Shown piece after piece: positions 9,706 to 19,503 of a DNA stretch of 64,000 nt; positions within the stretch are counted from its first letter, which is position 1, and each line of letters opens with the position of its first letter. Origin of the DNA: CAIWKO01 sp964469155 (lineage in GTDB: Bacteria; Bacteroidota; Bacteroidia; Bacteroidales; CAIWKO01); contig CAYXXU010000012.1 of the NCBI GenBank assembly GCA_964469155.1, positions 1 to 64,000 on the forward strand, given 5' to 3'. The notes beneath the pieces were generated by a model, which was not told the DNA's origin, made no database searches, and saw nothing but the letters and a program-made list of their open reading frames with translations. A program made the position numbers and the translations under genes.

Positions 9706-10068
9706 TTAATACGAGTCCGTAAACGCGCAACCTGCTCTTGCAGGGTGGCAATTTAAAGTTGTATAAGAGTTATTCATGCTTGCACCATGGCCATTCATTG
9801 TTGAATAGGAGTTATTCAGCCTTGTATAGAAGTTATTCAAGCTTGCACAGAAAAAATTCAGGCTTGAACAGGCGCAATTCAATCTTGTATAAGAGCAATT
9901 CAGTCTTGCATAGGAGCAATTCAGTCTTGTATAAGAGCTATTCAAGTGTGCACAGGAGTTAATCAAGTGCCTAAAAAGACCAATAATTGATGTAAAAACA
10001 TTGTAAAGCAGTTTGTTGTGAAAGCAGTGCTTTTTTGACCTCCCTATAATGCCGAACCACCGTATCAT
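9706..10068 (-). CDS. Candidate heptad-repeat protein (uncertain coding status)
   Basis: A 120-residue minus-strand frame starting at ATG 10068. After about 37 ordinary residues it consists of 7-residue repeats of the type LNCSYTR / LNSSYTR, one per 21-bp DNA repeat. Support: a TAnnTTTG box on the same strand (TACCTTTG, 10139-10132) lies about 64 bp upstream of the ATG. Against: a 21-bp repeat with no stop stays open automatically, the opposite strand is also open for 74 codons, and another minus-strand frame looks like a decayed gene. I do not recognise the family. Treat as a hypothesis. Confidence 0.25.
   Translation of the reverse strand: MIRWFGIIGRSKKHCFHNKLLYNVFTSIIGLFRHLINSCAHLNSSYTRLNCSYARLNCSYTRLNCACSSLNFFCASLNNFYTRLNNSYSTMNGHGASMNNSYTTLNCHPARAGCAFTDSY
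9747..9977. repeat. Tandem repeat, 11 copies of a 21-bp unit
   Basis: Eleven contiguous degenerate 21-bp units starting at 9747, 9768, 9789, 9810, 9831, 9852, 9873, 9894, 9915, 9936 and 9957. The two best-conserved units are agcaattcagtcttgcatag(g) and agcaattcagtcttgtataa(g); the common core is ATTCA then CTTG. There are no spacers, so it is not a CRISPR. The unit length is a multiple of three, so any open frame stays open. Confidence 0.9.
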
Positions 10069-10131
10069 AATTTCCAGGTATAAAAACAGTATTCAGATTT
10101 CACTCACTAATATCAACGGTATTAAAAACAA

Positions 10132-10139
10132 CAAAGGTA
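10132..10139 (-). promoter_or_regulatory. Possible minus-strand -7 box
   Basis: The plus strand reads CAAAGGTA, giving TACCTTTG on the minus strand (TAnnTTTG). It could drive transcription into the tandem-repeat region. No correctly spaced -33 TTG was found. Confidence 0.3.
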
Positions 10140-10483
10140 ATATATCAATTGTTCTAAACGTATTAGTAAATCTCTGAAATATTATACGTGAAACACTAAA
10201 AGTTTTAGTTACGTTAAAATTACTGCATTTTTGATATGAATTACTTGATAATAGCGGGATGTAAGGGTAAAAACCATTATATTCTGATTATGACTGAGGA
10301 GTTTGGAATTTTTTACGCAATCCATTGCCTGTCTAAGATTTTGCTGAAAAATTTATCTTAATCTTTAAAAAAATAGTGAAAGCAATAAAAAACGATTTCA
10401 GACACCGCTACCTTCGAAAAAATAAGAATCGACAAATAATTCAAAATAAATGTTAAATAATTTTTATTTGTAAAAATTTGTTT

Positions 10484-10491
10484 TATTTTTG
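10484..10491 (+). promoter_or_regulatory. Putative Bacteroidota promoter -7 box
   Basis: TATTTTTG matches TAnnTTTG 51 bp upstream of the ATG at 10543, in a strongly AT-rich stretch. The nearest upstream TTTG (10467-10470) is closer than the usual spacing, so the -33 element is uncertain. Confidence 0.45.
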
Positions 10492-10542
10492 TTCTTCCTT
10501 AAGAAATAGAAAACCCTAATTACAAACTAAAAAATAAAAATT

Positions 10543-13500
10543 ATGAAAAAACTATTTACAATTTTGATTGCCTTGCTGATGAGTACATTGGCTATCGGGC
10601 AAACTTATCTCACAGAGTCCTTTGAAGGAACCTGGAGTGGAACGCCAGCCGCACCCAGCGGATGGACAATTACGCACACCACCGCCACCGGTGGTTCTTC
10701 AGGAACAGATCCGATGTACTGGGCAAAATGCACTTATTCCGGGGGCACATGGACCCCTACGCCTTATGGTGGCTCACCTACCAACCCAGCAGGTGCATAT
10801 GACTTAACATCTGTTGCATGGTTCAATGATGGTAATGCGAAGTCAACACAAAAAGATCAATTATCGACCGGTGATGTGAATTTGTCATCTTCTACTAATC
10901 CCAGAGTTACATTTTATCTTGCAATTAGTGCTTCAAGTTCGTTAACGCTTAAACTTAGAGGTTATGATGGTACTTCATGGGCAGATATTCAAACTATTAC
11001 AAAACCAGGAGTTGCCTGGACAAAAGTAAATGTTGCCATCCCAGTAGCTTATAAAGTCGCAGGTGCCAGATTTGGGGTTGAAGTTACTGCATCATGGGGA
11101 AGTTATGACATATTCATAGATAAATTTGTGATTGACGAAACCCCTGCCCCCATGGCCGGAGTTTATACCATTGATCCAGGCGGATCGGGAAGCACAAACT
11201 TTACCACATTTACCGCTGCTATTAATGCTCTCAATGAGGCAGGAATTTCTGCGGCTGTTACTTTTAATGTAAAAGATGGCGCCATATTTACTGAAGATGC
11301 CCCCATTATTACGGCTACCGGAACTGCGGCAAACACCATTACTTTTCAACGTGACAATAGTACCGGAACGCGTCCGGTTATTAAGCCTACCGGAGGCGCC
11401 GGAACTGCAGATGGCGGTATTAGAATTGCCGGCGGCGATTACATAACATTTGATGGTATTGATATAATGGTTGCCACGGGTACTGCAGTTGAGTATGGTT
11501 ATTATATTTATAATGCTTCTGCTACCAACGGTGCTCAAAATAATATTATTAAAAACTCTACGATCACTTTGAGTAGAAGCAATACTTCATCTATCGGGAT
11601 TTATCAAAATACGGCTACAGCCCCTTCCAGTCAGGCAACCGGTAACAACAATAACAATAAATACTACAATATTACCATTGAAAATGTATATACTGGTATT
11701 TATTTAAAAGGTTATTCATCGGTCTATTTTGATTCTGGTTGTGAAATTGGAGTTTCCGGTGGAGGAACCACAACTATTGGTGCATCATCTGCAAATGACA
11801 TAGGATATGGTTCTTCTCCCGTATATGGAATCAGAGTATCATATCTAAGCGGTGTTAAAATATTTAACACCACCATCAGAAATATATCATGCAGTGCAAC
11901 ATCAAGCAGGTTTGGGGGTATTTTTCTCGAAAATTCCTATGGAACCTCGGCAATTTATAACAACAAAATCGGCCCGGTTACAGGAACAAGTACATCCACT
12001 TCCTCAACAAATTACCTCGCATCAGGCATCAGGCTTGATCCGGCTTCCACTCATACCGTTAATGTTTATAATAACTTTATTTTTGGAATAACCACCGGGC
12101 AAACCACGGCGACTTCAAGCACGCCGTCTACCACAATACAGGCTGCCGGTATTGTTCTGGGTGTAACTGCTGGAGCATCTAACTTGTATAATAATAGTAT
12201 CAGGATGGAATGTAGCACCAATATAAATAGCGCTTGTATTGTAAGTACAGGAAGTTCTGCCAACCCTATGAAATTTAAAAATAATATTTTTGCCAACCTC
12301 ACCGCCACTCAATCAGGCACTCCAAAACATTATGCTGTTATGAGGCAGGGAAGTTCAGGCACCATCACTACTACTGATTATAATGATTATTATATACCCA
12401 ATACTGGAAACGGATATGTGGGTTATTATACTGCAGATAAAGCCACCCTTGCCGATTGGAAAGGAATATTAACTCCGAATCAGGATCAGAATTCCAAGAG
12501 TGTAGATCCGGCTTTTACGAGCAGTACTGATTTACATTCTTCAAGTCCGAGTATAAATGACGCTGGTGTGACGATTTCTTTAGCCAATGGCGATGCGCTT
12601 GATATTACTACAGATATCGACGGCCAAACACGTAATGCTCTTACACCTGATATGGGTGCTGATGAATTTACACCGAGTACTATTGATATGGGTGCTACTG
12701 CTTTAGTTGCGCCTGCGACCTCTGGATGTTATGGCTCATCAGAAACAGTTACGATTACAGTTAAAAATAATGGGGTAGCTACCATGGATTTTTCTGTAAA
12801 TCCAACTACCGTTACGGTGAATGTTACCGGAGCCGTTACCCAGACCTTAAGCGCTACCATAAATTCGGGCACACTGATTTCGGGCGCTACCCAAAATGTA
12901 AACATGATAACTACTCTGGATATGTCAACAGCCGGAACCTATACCTTTAATGCTTCAACCTCTGTTACCGGCGATGGCAATACCGGCAATGATGCCATGA
13001 GCCCGGCTACCCGGACGGTTGTGGCACCGGTTAGTATACCTCAATCGGTTAATTTTACCAGCTATGACGGCTCAAATTTGACCACCTTGTTCCCTAATTG
13101 GTATGAAGCCCAGGGTGCAAGTGTTCCCTCAGCTACTAATGGGGTTTGGACCTATCAATCGTCATGGTCGCCGAGCAATTTTACCGCAAGAATTAACCTA
13201 TATACAAATTCCAGAAATGACTGGATAGTGGGCCCTAAATTTACGGCAGCTTCTAATACTTTACTGAAATTTAAAGTGGCAATTACTGATTTTAGTTCAG
13301 TATCAGCAGATGCAAGTGGTATGCAGGGAACCGATGATAAAGTGGTTGTTAAAATTTCTACGAATTGCGGGCAATCTTTCTCCGATCTGTATACGTTCAA
13401 TGCTGCCAACACAGTTTCCATTACCAATACTTTGGTACAGCAGCAGATCAACCTGGGTTCCTATGCAGGTCAGCAAATCATTATTGCATTTTTTGCCACC

Positions 13501-16500
13501 GATGGCCCTACTGACGATACGCCGGATTACGATTTTCATATAGATGATATTTCTATCGAAGCTGCCCCGACCTGTAATGAGCCAACTGGGGTGACAATTA
13601 CTTCATTTACCACAAACAGTGCCGTCATTGGATGGACAGCTTCAAGTTCGAACCCCACAGGAGGATATGATATTTATTACAGTACTTCTTCAACAGCCCC
13701 AACTTCAGGAACCACACCAAGCGGTTCGGTAGCAGCAGGAGTTGTGACATATCCAACCGGAGCTGTATTATCTCCTAATACAACTTACTATGTATGGGTT
13801 CGTTCAAATTGCGGTGGAGGCGATCTGTCAGTTTGGGCAGGTTATGCTTCGTTTTATACCGGATATTGCATACCGGCACCCACATCGGTTGATGGTAGCG
13901 GTATTACCAAGGTTGAATATAGTACTGTTAGCAATGCAACCGGTACTGAAACCAATAATTATGGCGATTATTCTGCCATAGTGGGCGATGCTACTCAGGG
14001 AGCTTATCTGGCGGTTAATATTACTTATACCACAGCATATACCTATGGCACTAAAATATGGGTAGACTGGAATAATAATTTGGTTTTTGATGAGCCTTCT
14101 GAACTTATGTATACCGGTCTTTCTACCAACTCCTCTCCAACTACTTTGGCTGCAGGTTTTACAGTTCCCGGAAGCACTGCGCTGGGTACCTATAGAATGA
14201 GAATCGGAGGAACCGATGCTGACCCAGGACCATCATCACCTTGCTATACCGGTGCCTATGGAACGTTTGAAGATTATTCCATTAAAGTGGTGGCCCCGGT
14301 ACCTCCGGTAATAGAAAGCCTGAGCGAACTTTCTGGTTGTGTAGGTACAAGCCTTACCATCACCGGCACCGACCTGGCAGGCGCTACCCTGGTTACCATG
14401 GGCGGAACCCCGGTAACCGTTACTAACAATACGGCAACCACCGTTACAGTAACTGTGGGAACAGGAACATCTGGTTTTGTGGAAGTAACTACTTTAGCCG
14501 GAACAGCAACCAGTCCGAAAGAATTTGAAATATTCCAGCTTCCCACAGTCTATACCGTGGGTGGTGGCGGCGCTTATTGTGCCGGAGGTACAGGCGTCAG
14601 CATCACACTTGATGGTTCGGAAAGCGGTGTGGATTATACATTATCTACATCACCTGTAACCACACAGAGTGGCACGGGTGCCGCCTTAACGTTTGGTCCC
14701 ACAGCTTTTGCTGCAGGAACCTATACTGTTCTCGCTACCAATCCAACAACTACCTGTTCCGCAGCCATGACAGGCAGCGCCAGTGTTACCATTAATCCTC
14801 TCCCCACAACCGTGGTTATTACTCCCTCTGCAGCAAGCGTTTGCCTTGGAAATACACAGCAACTGGTTGCCAGTGGCGGGGCAATCGGTGGTAGCGGAAC
14901 CATTGGTACGGGCAGTGTATCAAATACTCTGAGCACACCTTATAAAGGTTATTGGGGTGGTAATAAATCACAGTTTTTATTTACTGCTACAGAATTGACA
15001 TCTATGGGGTTATCCAGTGGAACACCCATATCTGCCATCCGCTTTTCAATTAGTGCCTTTACGGGTCCCTACACTTTTAATAATTTTACCATTGGTATGA
15101 AGAACACATCCACAACTGTATTAACGACAACTATGGAGACGGGAATTACCACAGTTCTTTCGCCCACAACATTTGTTCTTTCAGGGACTGCTCCATTTAC
15201 AGTTAATCATATCCTTGATGTTCCTTTCGCCTGGGATGGTGTTTCAAATCTTTTAATCGAAACTTGTTTTGTTAATGCAGATGGTGGCGGGGCCTCAGCC
15301 AATTCTGCAAATGTAGTTTCTTCAACTACCGCAACAAATATGAGTCGCTATTATTCAAATGATACTGAAACTACAGTCTGTTCAGCTCCAGGAACTGCCT
15401 CCACCTCAACGACACGACCTAATATTACTTTTACATATAGCTCCCCAACAACCATGACCTGGTCACCAACCACCGGACTTTACACCGATGCTGGTGCTCT
15501 TACATCATATGGCGGAGGTAACGCAACCACCTTATGGGCAAAACCAGGCACAACCACCACTTATACTGTTACTGCAACCAGTGGATCAGGTTGTACCAAT
15601 GCCGCCAGTGTGGAGATAACTGTAAATGCCTTACCCACCATCACCCTTGATGCCACCTCTGTCAGCGTAGCCAGCGGAGTAACCTCTGCCGCGCTGACTT
15701 ACAGTGGTACTACAGAAAGTCCAGTAAGTTATAGTATAGATTATGATGCCACAGCCAATGGTGTAGGTTTTGTAGATGTGAACAATGCCCTCTTTTCAGC
15801 AGGTCAGATCACTTTAAGCGTACCAGCCGGAGCAGCCCCAACCACCTATACCGCCAATCTTATCGTAAAGAATGGCAACGGATGTGTTAGCGCTTCCTAT
15901 CCTTTCACTTTGACCGTAACAGGGTTTAATTTCACGACCGCACAGGATATAGGCACCACCTTGTTGCTCACCTGGCCTCAAACCATAGGAGCATCGAGTT
16001 ATGCAATTTATTACAGGTTGGAAGGAACCCAGCCCTGGACAGCCGTCTCAATGCAAGGCTTAAATTATACCAGGATAAGTAATCTGATACCTGAAAAGAC
16101 CTATGATTGCCGTATCATGGCTTATAACAGCGCAGGCCAGTTGATGTCCAACTCAGTTCCCGGCACCTTCCTTACCGGCAAAGTAGAATACGGTCAGACT
16201 CAGGATATAGGTACCACCTTATTGCTCAACTGGACCGACTTTTCGCCCTGGGCCTCTTCCTACTCGGTCAGCTACCGTAAAATAGGTTCCCCTGCCTGGT
16301 TGTCGAGGTCTTCTTATGTTAATGAGGTAAAGTTAAGCAATCTGACAGCCAACTCAGCCTATGAAATCCGTATATTGGTTTATAAGAATGGTTCCTTATG
16401 GGGAACAAGCCGTTTAGACACTATAACCACCGGCAAAGTATCCTTTAGCAATAGTCAGGATATAGGCACCACCTTATTATTAACCTGGACTCCTTTCACC

Positions 16501-17229
16501 GGAAACAGTGCGTCATCATATGCCATACAGTATCGTCCATTGAACGGCGTCTGGCAGGGGTCTCCTTTATATGCCAATCCGGGCAAACTATTCGGTTTGG
16601 AACCTGAAACAAGTTATGAAGTACGTGAGTTGGTCTATATAGGAAGCACTTTATGGGGAACCAGTCAGACAGATACCATAACCACAGGAAAAGTTGACTT
16701 TACTTTGATAGCCGACAATGGCACCTCTATGGAAATAGGCTGGAGTGACTTTTCACCCTGGGCCGGCAACTATACACTTCAGTATAGCCGGTTAGCTGCC
16801 AACAATTGGGTAAACTCAGCCAATACTACCAATACCAGTAGTATCATATCGCCCTTACTCACCAATACGGATTATTATGTGAGATTGAATGTCTTTATAG
16901 GCACAACGCTTTGGGGTTCAAGTAAGGAGTATCATTTTGTGAGGACAGTAAAGAATTCGTTTGCTGAAATATCAGAACAATCGGGATTAAGCGTTTATCC
17001 TAATCCGTTTGTTGAACAGATCAATCTGGAGATATCCACCCTGTCAGCATCCACCGTTAACTGGATTATATATGACATGACAGGAAGAGAAGTTCTGAGT
17101 GGCAATGAATCTGTTGCAAGCGGGAACAACACCCTGGCAATAGATGCAACAAGCCTGCCCCAGGGAGTGTATATGCTGAATACTATGCTGAACGATGAAA
17201 GCAAGAGTTTCAGGATAGTGAAGCAATAG
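10543..17229 (+). CDS. Giant T9SS-secreted adhesin-like protein (beta-helix, GEVED, IPT, FN3 repeats)
   Basis: 2228 residues. Signal peptide 1-20 (ends AIGQ), then a choice-of-anchor/jelly-roll domain (about 21-200, AEI-like TESFEG start). A right-handed beta-helix (about 205-705) follows, with repeated NNIIKNSTI / NNSIRMECS turns and closing DMGADEF. Next come a CARDB-like Ig domain (about 717-826), a second anchor domain (about 830-1005), FN3 (about 1010-1105), a GEVED domain (about 1140-1248, WVDWNNNLVFDEPSE), an IPT/TIG-like domain (about 1256-1330) and Ig-like domains. Four FN3 repeats carrying DIGTTLLLTW or a variant occupy about 1796-2130. A T9SS type-A tail (LSVYPNPFVEQINLEI) starts near 2149. 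The beta-helix suggests glycan binding or a vestigial lyase scaffold, but no catalytic residues can be assigned. The 3' 1.5 kb appears identical to that of the 19504 gene. Confidence 0.9.
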   Translation: MKKLFTILIALLMSTLAIGQTYLTESFEGTWSGTPAAPSGWTITHTTATGGSSGTDPMYWAKCTYSGGTWTPTPYGGSPTNPAGAYDLTSVAWFNDGNAKSTQKDQLSTGDVNLSSSTNPRVTFYLAISASSSLTLKLRGYDGTSWADIQTITKPGVAWTKVNVAIPVAYKVAGARFGVEVTASWGSYDIFIDKFVIDETPAPMAGVYTIDPGGSGSTNFTTFTAAINALNEAGISAAVTFNVKDGAIFTEDAPIITATGTAANTITFQRDNSTGTRPVIKPTGGAGTADGGIRIAGGDYITFDGIDIMVATGTAVEYGYYIYNASATNGAQNNIIKNSTITLSRSNTSSIGIYQNTATAPSSQATGNNNNNKYYNITIENVYTGIYLKGYSSVYFDSGCEIGVSGGGTTTIGASSANDIGYGSSPVYGIRVSYLSGVKIFNTTIRNISCSATSSRFGGIFLENSYGTSAIYNNKIGPVTGTSTSTSSTNYLASGIRLDPASTHTVNVYNNFIFGITTGQTTATSSTPSTTIQAAGIVLGVTAGASNLYNNSIRMECSTNINSACIVSTGSSANPMKFKNNIFANLTATQSGTPKHYAVMRQGSSGTITTTDYNDYYIPNTGNGYVGYYTADKATLADWKGILTPNQDQNSKSVDPAFTSSTDLHSSSPSINDAGVTISLANGDALDITTDIDGQTRNALTPDMGADEFTPSTIDMGATALVAPATSGCYGSSETVTITVKNNGVATMDFSVNPTTVTVNVTGAVTQTLSATINSGTLISGATQNVNMITTLDMSTAGTYTFNASTSVTGDGNTGNDAMSPATRTVVAPVSIPQSVNFTSYDGSNLTTLFPNWYEAQGASVPSATNGVWTYQSSWSPSNFTARINLYTNSRNDWIVGPKFTAASNTLLKFKVAITDFSSVSADASGMQGTDDKVVVKISTNCGQSFSDLYTFNAANTVSITNTLVQQQINLGSYAGQQIIIAFFATDGPTDDTPDYDFHIDDISIEAAPTCNEPTGVTITSFTTNSAVIGWTASSSNPTGGYDIYYSTSSTAPTSGTTPSGSVAAGVVTYPTGAVLSPNTTYYVWVRSNCGGGDLSVWAGYASFYTGYCIPAPTSVDGSGITKVEYSTVSNATGTETNNYGDYSAIVGDATQGAYLAVNITYTTAYTYGTKIWVDWNNNLVFDEPSELMYTGLSTNSSPTTLAAGFTVPGSTALGTYRMRIGGTDADPGPSSPCYTGAYGTFEDYSIKVVAPVPPVIESLSELSGCVGTSLTITGTDLAGATLVTMGGTPVTVTNNTATTVTVTVGTGTSGFVEVTTLAGTATSPKEFEIFQLPTVYTVGGGGAYCAGGTGVSITLDGSESGVDYTLSTSPVTTQSGTGAALTFGPTAFAAGTYTVLATNPTTTCSAAMTGSASVTINPLPTTVVITPSAASVCLGNTQQLVASGGAIGGSGTIGTGSVSNTLSTPYKGYWGGNKSQFLFTATELTSMGLSSGTPISAIRFSISAFTGPYTFNNFTIGMKNTSTTVLTTTMETGITTVLSPTTFVLSGTAPFTVNHILDVPFAWDGVSNLLIETCFVNADGGGASANSANVVSSTTATNMSRYYSNDTETTVCSAPGTASTSTTRPNITFTYSSPTTMTWSPTTGLYTDAGALTSYGGGNATTLWAKPGTTTTYTVTATSGSGCTNAASVEITVNALPTITLDATSVSVASGVTSAALTYSGTTESPVSYSIDYDATANGVGFVDVNNALFSAGQITLSVPAGAAPTTYTANLIVKNGNGCVSASYPFTLTVTGFNFTTAQDIGTTLLLTWPQTIGASSYAIYYRLEGTQPWTAVSMQGLNYTRISNLIPEKTYDCRIMAYNSAGQLMSNSVPGTFLTGKVEYGQTQDIGTTLLLNWTDFSPWASSYSVSYRKIGSPAWLSRSSYVNEVKLSNLTANSAYEIRILVYKNGSLWGTSRLDTITTGKVSFSNSQDIGTTLLLTWTPFTGNSASSYAIQYRPLNGVWQGSPLYANPGKLFGLEPETSYEVRELVYIGSTLWGTSQTDTITTGKVDFTLIADNGTSMEIGWSDFSPWAGNYTLQYSRLAANNWVNSANTTNTSSIISPLLTNTDYYVRLNVFIGTTLWGSSKEYHFVRTVKNSFAEISEQSGLSVYPNPFVEQINLEISTLSASTVNWIIYDMTGREVLSGNESVASGNNTLAIDATSLPQGVYMLNTMLNDESKSFRIVKQ

Positions 17230-17321
17230 CATTGACGAATGATTATTAAAAAAGTATAACGGACGTTATACCTGAGACAAGTTCCGTACTGAATTTAATG
17301 AAATTTGGTACGGAACTTTTT
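15724..17321 (+). repeat. 1,598-bp direct repeat, copy A
   Basis: From 15724 through the terminator T-run this matches 22639-24236 base for base wherever I compared them (constant offset 6,915, no indel seen). It covers the four FN3 repeats, the T9SS tail, the 3' UTR and the terminator. Upstream, 15628-15723 is similar to 22543-22638 but with scattered mismatches. Confidence 0.9.
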
Positions 17322-17322
17322 T
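17279..17322 (+). terminator. Rho-independent terminator (duplicated copy A)
   Basis: Stem AAGTTCCGTAC (17279-17289) and GTACGGAACTT (17308-17318), an 18-nt loop with a possible inner AATTT/AAATT pairing, then T-run to 17322. The same terminator follows the 19504 gene. Confidence 0.85.
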
Positions 17323-17352
17323 CAAACTGTTCGATTATCGAAAAGTTATTGT

Positions 17353-17360
17353 TATATTTG
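17353..17360 (+). promoter_or_regulatory. Putative Bacteroidota promoter -7 box
   Basis: TATATTTG matches TAnnTTTG, directly after the terminator of the previous gene and about 120 bp before the ATG at 17481. No -33 TTG at the expected distance. Confidence 0.4.
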
Positions 17361-17480
17361 TAAAGAGTCGGATTATCAGATACAAAACGGTTTTTTAATG
17401 TTGATAGAGTTTACAGTAAATCTTATGGTTAGTGTTTTCCGGTCTCTTTTATGATTGATTTATTTTTTAATTGATTACAC

Positions 17481-19277
17481 ATGAAAACAAACCCTTGTTT
17501 TTTATTTTTACAATGGTTTTTATTGAGACTGTTTATTGTGGTTGTTTTCTTTTTGCGATTTACCAATGTTGGTTTTTCCGGAACAGACCTCAGCAATGAA
17601 TTGTATACCCCTGAACCTAAAACTTCAGGTAATATGATTACGACCTATTGTGATGTTAATCTTTATCCTGTTAATCCGTCTGAGAAGGCCTTTTCCATTA
17701 GTACTTCGCAGGATATCGGCACCACCTTGTTGCTGACCTGGACAGCCACGCCTATAATTGTTTCATTATATACAGTGCAAGTGCGTAAAACAGGAACAAC
17801 TACCTGGATAAGCTCCAATGCATATACCAATCAGGCGAAAGTGCCTAATTTATTGCCTGAGACCCAATATGATTGCAGGATAATCACAACAGATAATAAT
17901 GGTAATTATTATTCCACCAGCCCGATATGTACGTTTTTAACCGGAAAGACAGAGTTTTTCAGCAGTTATGATATAGGAACCACTTTACAACTAACCTGGA
18001 CAAATTATAATTCCTGGATATCATCCTATGCTATTCAGTACCGGGTTGTGGGGTCAGGTATCTGGGCTGCTGCACCCGCATATACAAATTTGGGTAAGTG
18101 CAGCAACCTGCTTCCCGACACTGATTATGAATGTAAGATTCAGGTGTATAAAAATGGTTCGTTATGGGGACTCAGTCAGTCCGGAATGTTCCATACTGGT
18201 AGTGTTCAATTTACGAAGAGTCTGGATATAGGGACGACCGCTACAGTTGCGTGGAATGACTTTAATTCATGGATATCAGCCTATACGGTTCAATACCGGC
18301 CATTAAGTTCTTCCACCTGGGGAGGGGTGACAGCCAATATTAATCAGGCGAAACTTTCCAACCTGCTTCCCAATACTGATTATGAGTGCCTGGTACAGAT
18401 TTATAAAAATGGTCTTTTATGGGGGCCCAGCCAGAAGGATACATTTCATACCAGTAGTGTTCAATTTAATAAGAGTCAGGATATTGGAACGACCTTATTA
18501 CTTGAATGGACCCAGTTTACCGGTGTTGCATCTTCATATATTGTACAATGCAGGCCTGTGGGATCGGGTACCTGGTCAAGTCAAACAGTTTATTCAGATC
18601 CAGCGAAAGCCACCGGATTTATCCCCGAAACTGACTATGAATGCAAGGTGCAAATAAATATGAATAATGCCCATTATGGTACCACACAAAGTGGTTTTTT
18701 CCACACCGGAAAGGTTGATTTTATTCCCTTAGCGGATCATCCTACTACTATGGATATTGGCTGGACCTCCTTTGCACCCTGGGCAACTTCGTACATATTG
18801 TTGTACAGTAAGCCTCCTAACCCGGTTAATTACAATTGGCTCAGTTCGCCTGTGGCTACCACCAATCTGGTTACCATTTCAGTTTTGCCCGGACAGGATT
18901 ATTATATAAAATTGCGTGTGTTCATAAACGGTGTTGTTTGGGGAGACAGCGAAAAGAAAAAAATAGGAAGGATGAATCCTGTGGTGAAAGAAACATTTCT
19001 TATTGAGAATAATGACTTTGACCTGTCGACTGGAATCAATATCTATCCGAATCCGTTTGTTGAGCAGATCAACCTTGAAATATCAGCTTGGGAAGAATCA
19101 TCATGTACATGGGCCATGTATGATATGACCGGGAAACAGGTGATGACGGGTAGTAAGGCCATCACCACGGGCGACAATGTCCTAAGCATTGATGCATCAG
19201 GCTTATCAAAAGGAATTTATATGCTGAATTCAATCATAGACAATCAGCAACAAAGTTTCAGGATTGTGAAGCAATAA
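17481..19277 (+). CDS. T9SS-secreted FN3-repeat protein
   Basis: 598 residues. A hydrophobic N-terminal segment (about 10-33, rich in F, L and V) acts as signal peptide. Five FN3-like repeats of about 85 residues follow. Four open with DIGTTLLLTW or a variant (DIGTTLQLTW, DIGTTATVAW, DIGTTLLLEW); the fifth has the diverged TTMDIGWTSF. The T9SS type-A tail starts near residue 519 (INIYPNPFVEQINLEI) and ends SFRIVKQ, almost the same as the tails of the 10543 and 19504 proteins. In effect this is the C-terminal half of those giants with its own signal peptide and none of their N-terminal modules. Base differences are spread along the gene, so it is an older paralogue than the identical copies flanking it. 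Confidence 0.9.
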   Translation: MKTNPCFLFLQWFLLRLFIVVVFFLRFTNVGFSGTDLSNELYTPEPKTSGNMITTYCDVNLYPVNPSEKAFSISTSQDIGTTLLLTWTATPIIVSLYTVQVRKTGTTTWISSNAYTNQAKVPNLLPETQYDCRIITTDNNGNYYSTSPICTFLTGKTEFFSSYDIGTTLQLTWTNYNSWISSYAIQYRVVGSGIWAAAPAYTNLGKCSNLLPDTDYECKIQVYKNGSLWGLSQSGMFHTGSVQFTKSLDIGTTATVAWNDFNSWISAYTVQYRPLSSSTWGGVTANINQAKLSNLLPNTDYECLVQIYKNGLLWGPSQKDTFHTSSVQFNKSQDIGTTLLLEWTQFTGVASSYIVQCRPVGSGTWSSQTVYSDPAKATGFIPETDYECKVQINMNNAHYGTTQSGFFHTGKVDFIPLADHPTTMDIGWTSFAPWATSYILLYSKPPNPVNYNWLSSPVATTNLVTISVLPGQDYYIKLRVFINGVVWGDSEKKKIGRMNPVVKETFLIENNDFDLSTGINIYPNPFVEQINLEISAWEESSCTWAMYDMTGKQVMTGSKAITTGDNVLSIDASGLSKGIYMLNSIIDNQQQSFRIVKQ

Positions 19278-19295
19278 CATTATTTTTTAGGAATT

Positions 19296-19331
19296 AAAAG
19301 CTCCATACCGAAAAGGGGATGGAGTTTTTTT
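19296..19331 (+). terminator. Rho-independent terminator
   Basis: Stem CTCCAT (19301-19306) and ATGGAG (19319-19324), extendable by flanking AAAA/TTTT pairs, with a T-run to 19331, 18 bp after the stop of the 17481 gene. Confidence 0.75.
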
Positions 19332-19390
19332 GAAATTCCTTAAGTTTACATCACGATATCATTAAATGATTATTATTTTTACCAATTATT

Positions 19391-19420
19391 TTGAATGAGC
19401 AAAATCATTTTGTATCTTAG
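19391..19420 (+). promoter_or_regulatory. Putative promoter (TTG -33, TATCTTAG -7)
   Basis: TTG (19391-19393), 19-nt gap, then TATCTTAG (19413-19420), one mismatch from TAnnTTTG. The spacing fits the Bacteroidota -33/-7 arrangement. It lies about 83 bp before the ATG at 19504 and after the preceding terminator. Confidence 0.5.
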
Positions 19421-19503
19421 CACTAAATTTCATAAAAGCATAATCGAAGTTTTATTGAAACGTTTTAAAGTATTTTGTATAAACCACATTAAATTTAATT
19501 ATT

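Larger units (their letters stand above)
9625..10542. other. 918-bp intergenic region with tandem repeats
   Basis: The longest stretch without a confident gene. It holds an 11-copy 21-bp repeat (9747-9977), a possible minus-strand repeat ORF (9706-10068) with a TAnnTTTG box upstream on that strand (10132-10139), and an AT-rich segment (10140-10542) ending in a likely promoter for the 10543 gene. A second minus-strand frame next to the repeats (from about 10096 down to about 9971) reads VFIPGNYDTVVRHYREV but lacks an ATG and is cut by stops, so it could be a decayed gene. Nothing else was recognised. Confidence 0.6.

Noticed and set aside
9738..9962. Plus-strand 74-codon frame through the tandem repeat
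   Set aside because: Its openness follows from the 21-bp periodicity. No promoter box or ordinary flanking sequence supports it.
9747..9977. CRISPR array
   Set aside because: The units are contiguous with no unique spacers, and no cas genes are present.
11092..11538. 148-codon minus-strand frame inside the 10543 gene
   Set aside because: Antisense to a clear beta-helix coding region; Thr/Gly/Asn-rich genes leave few stops on the other strand.
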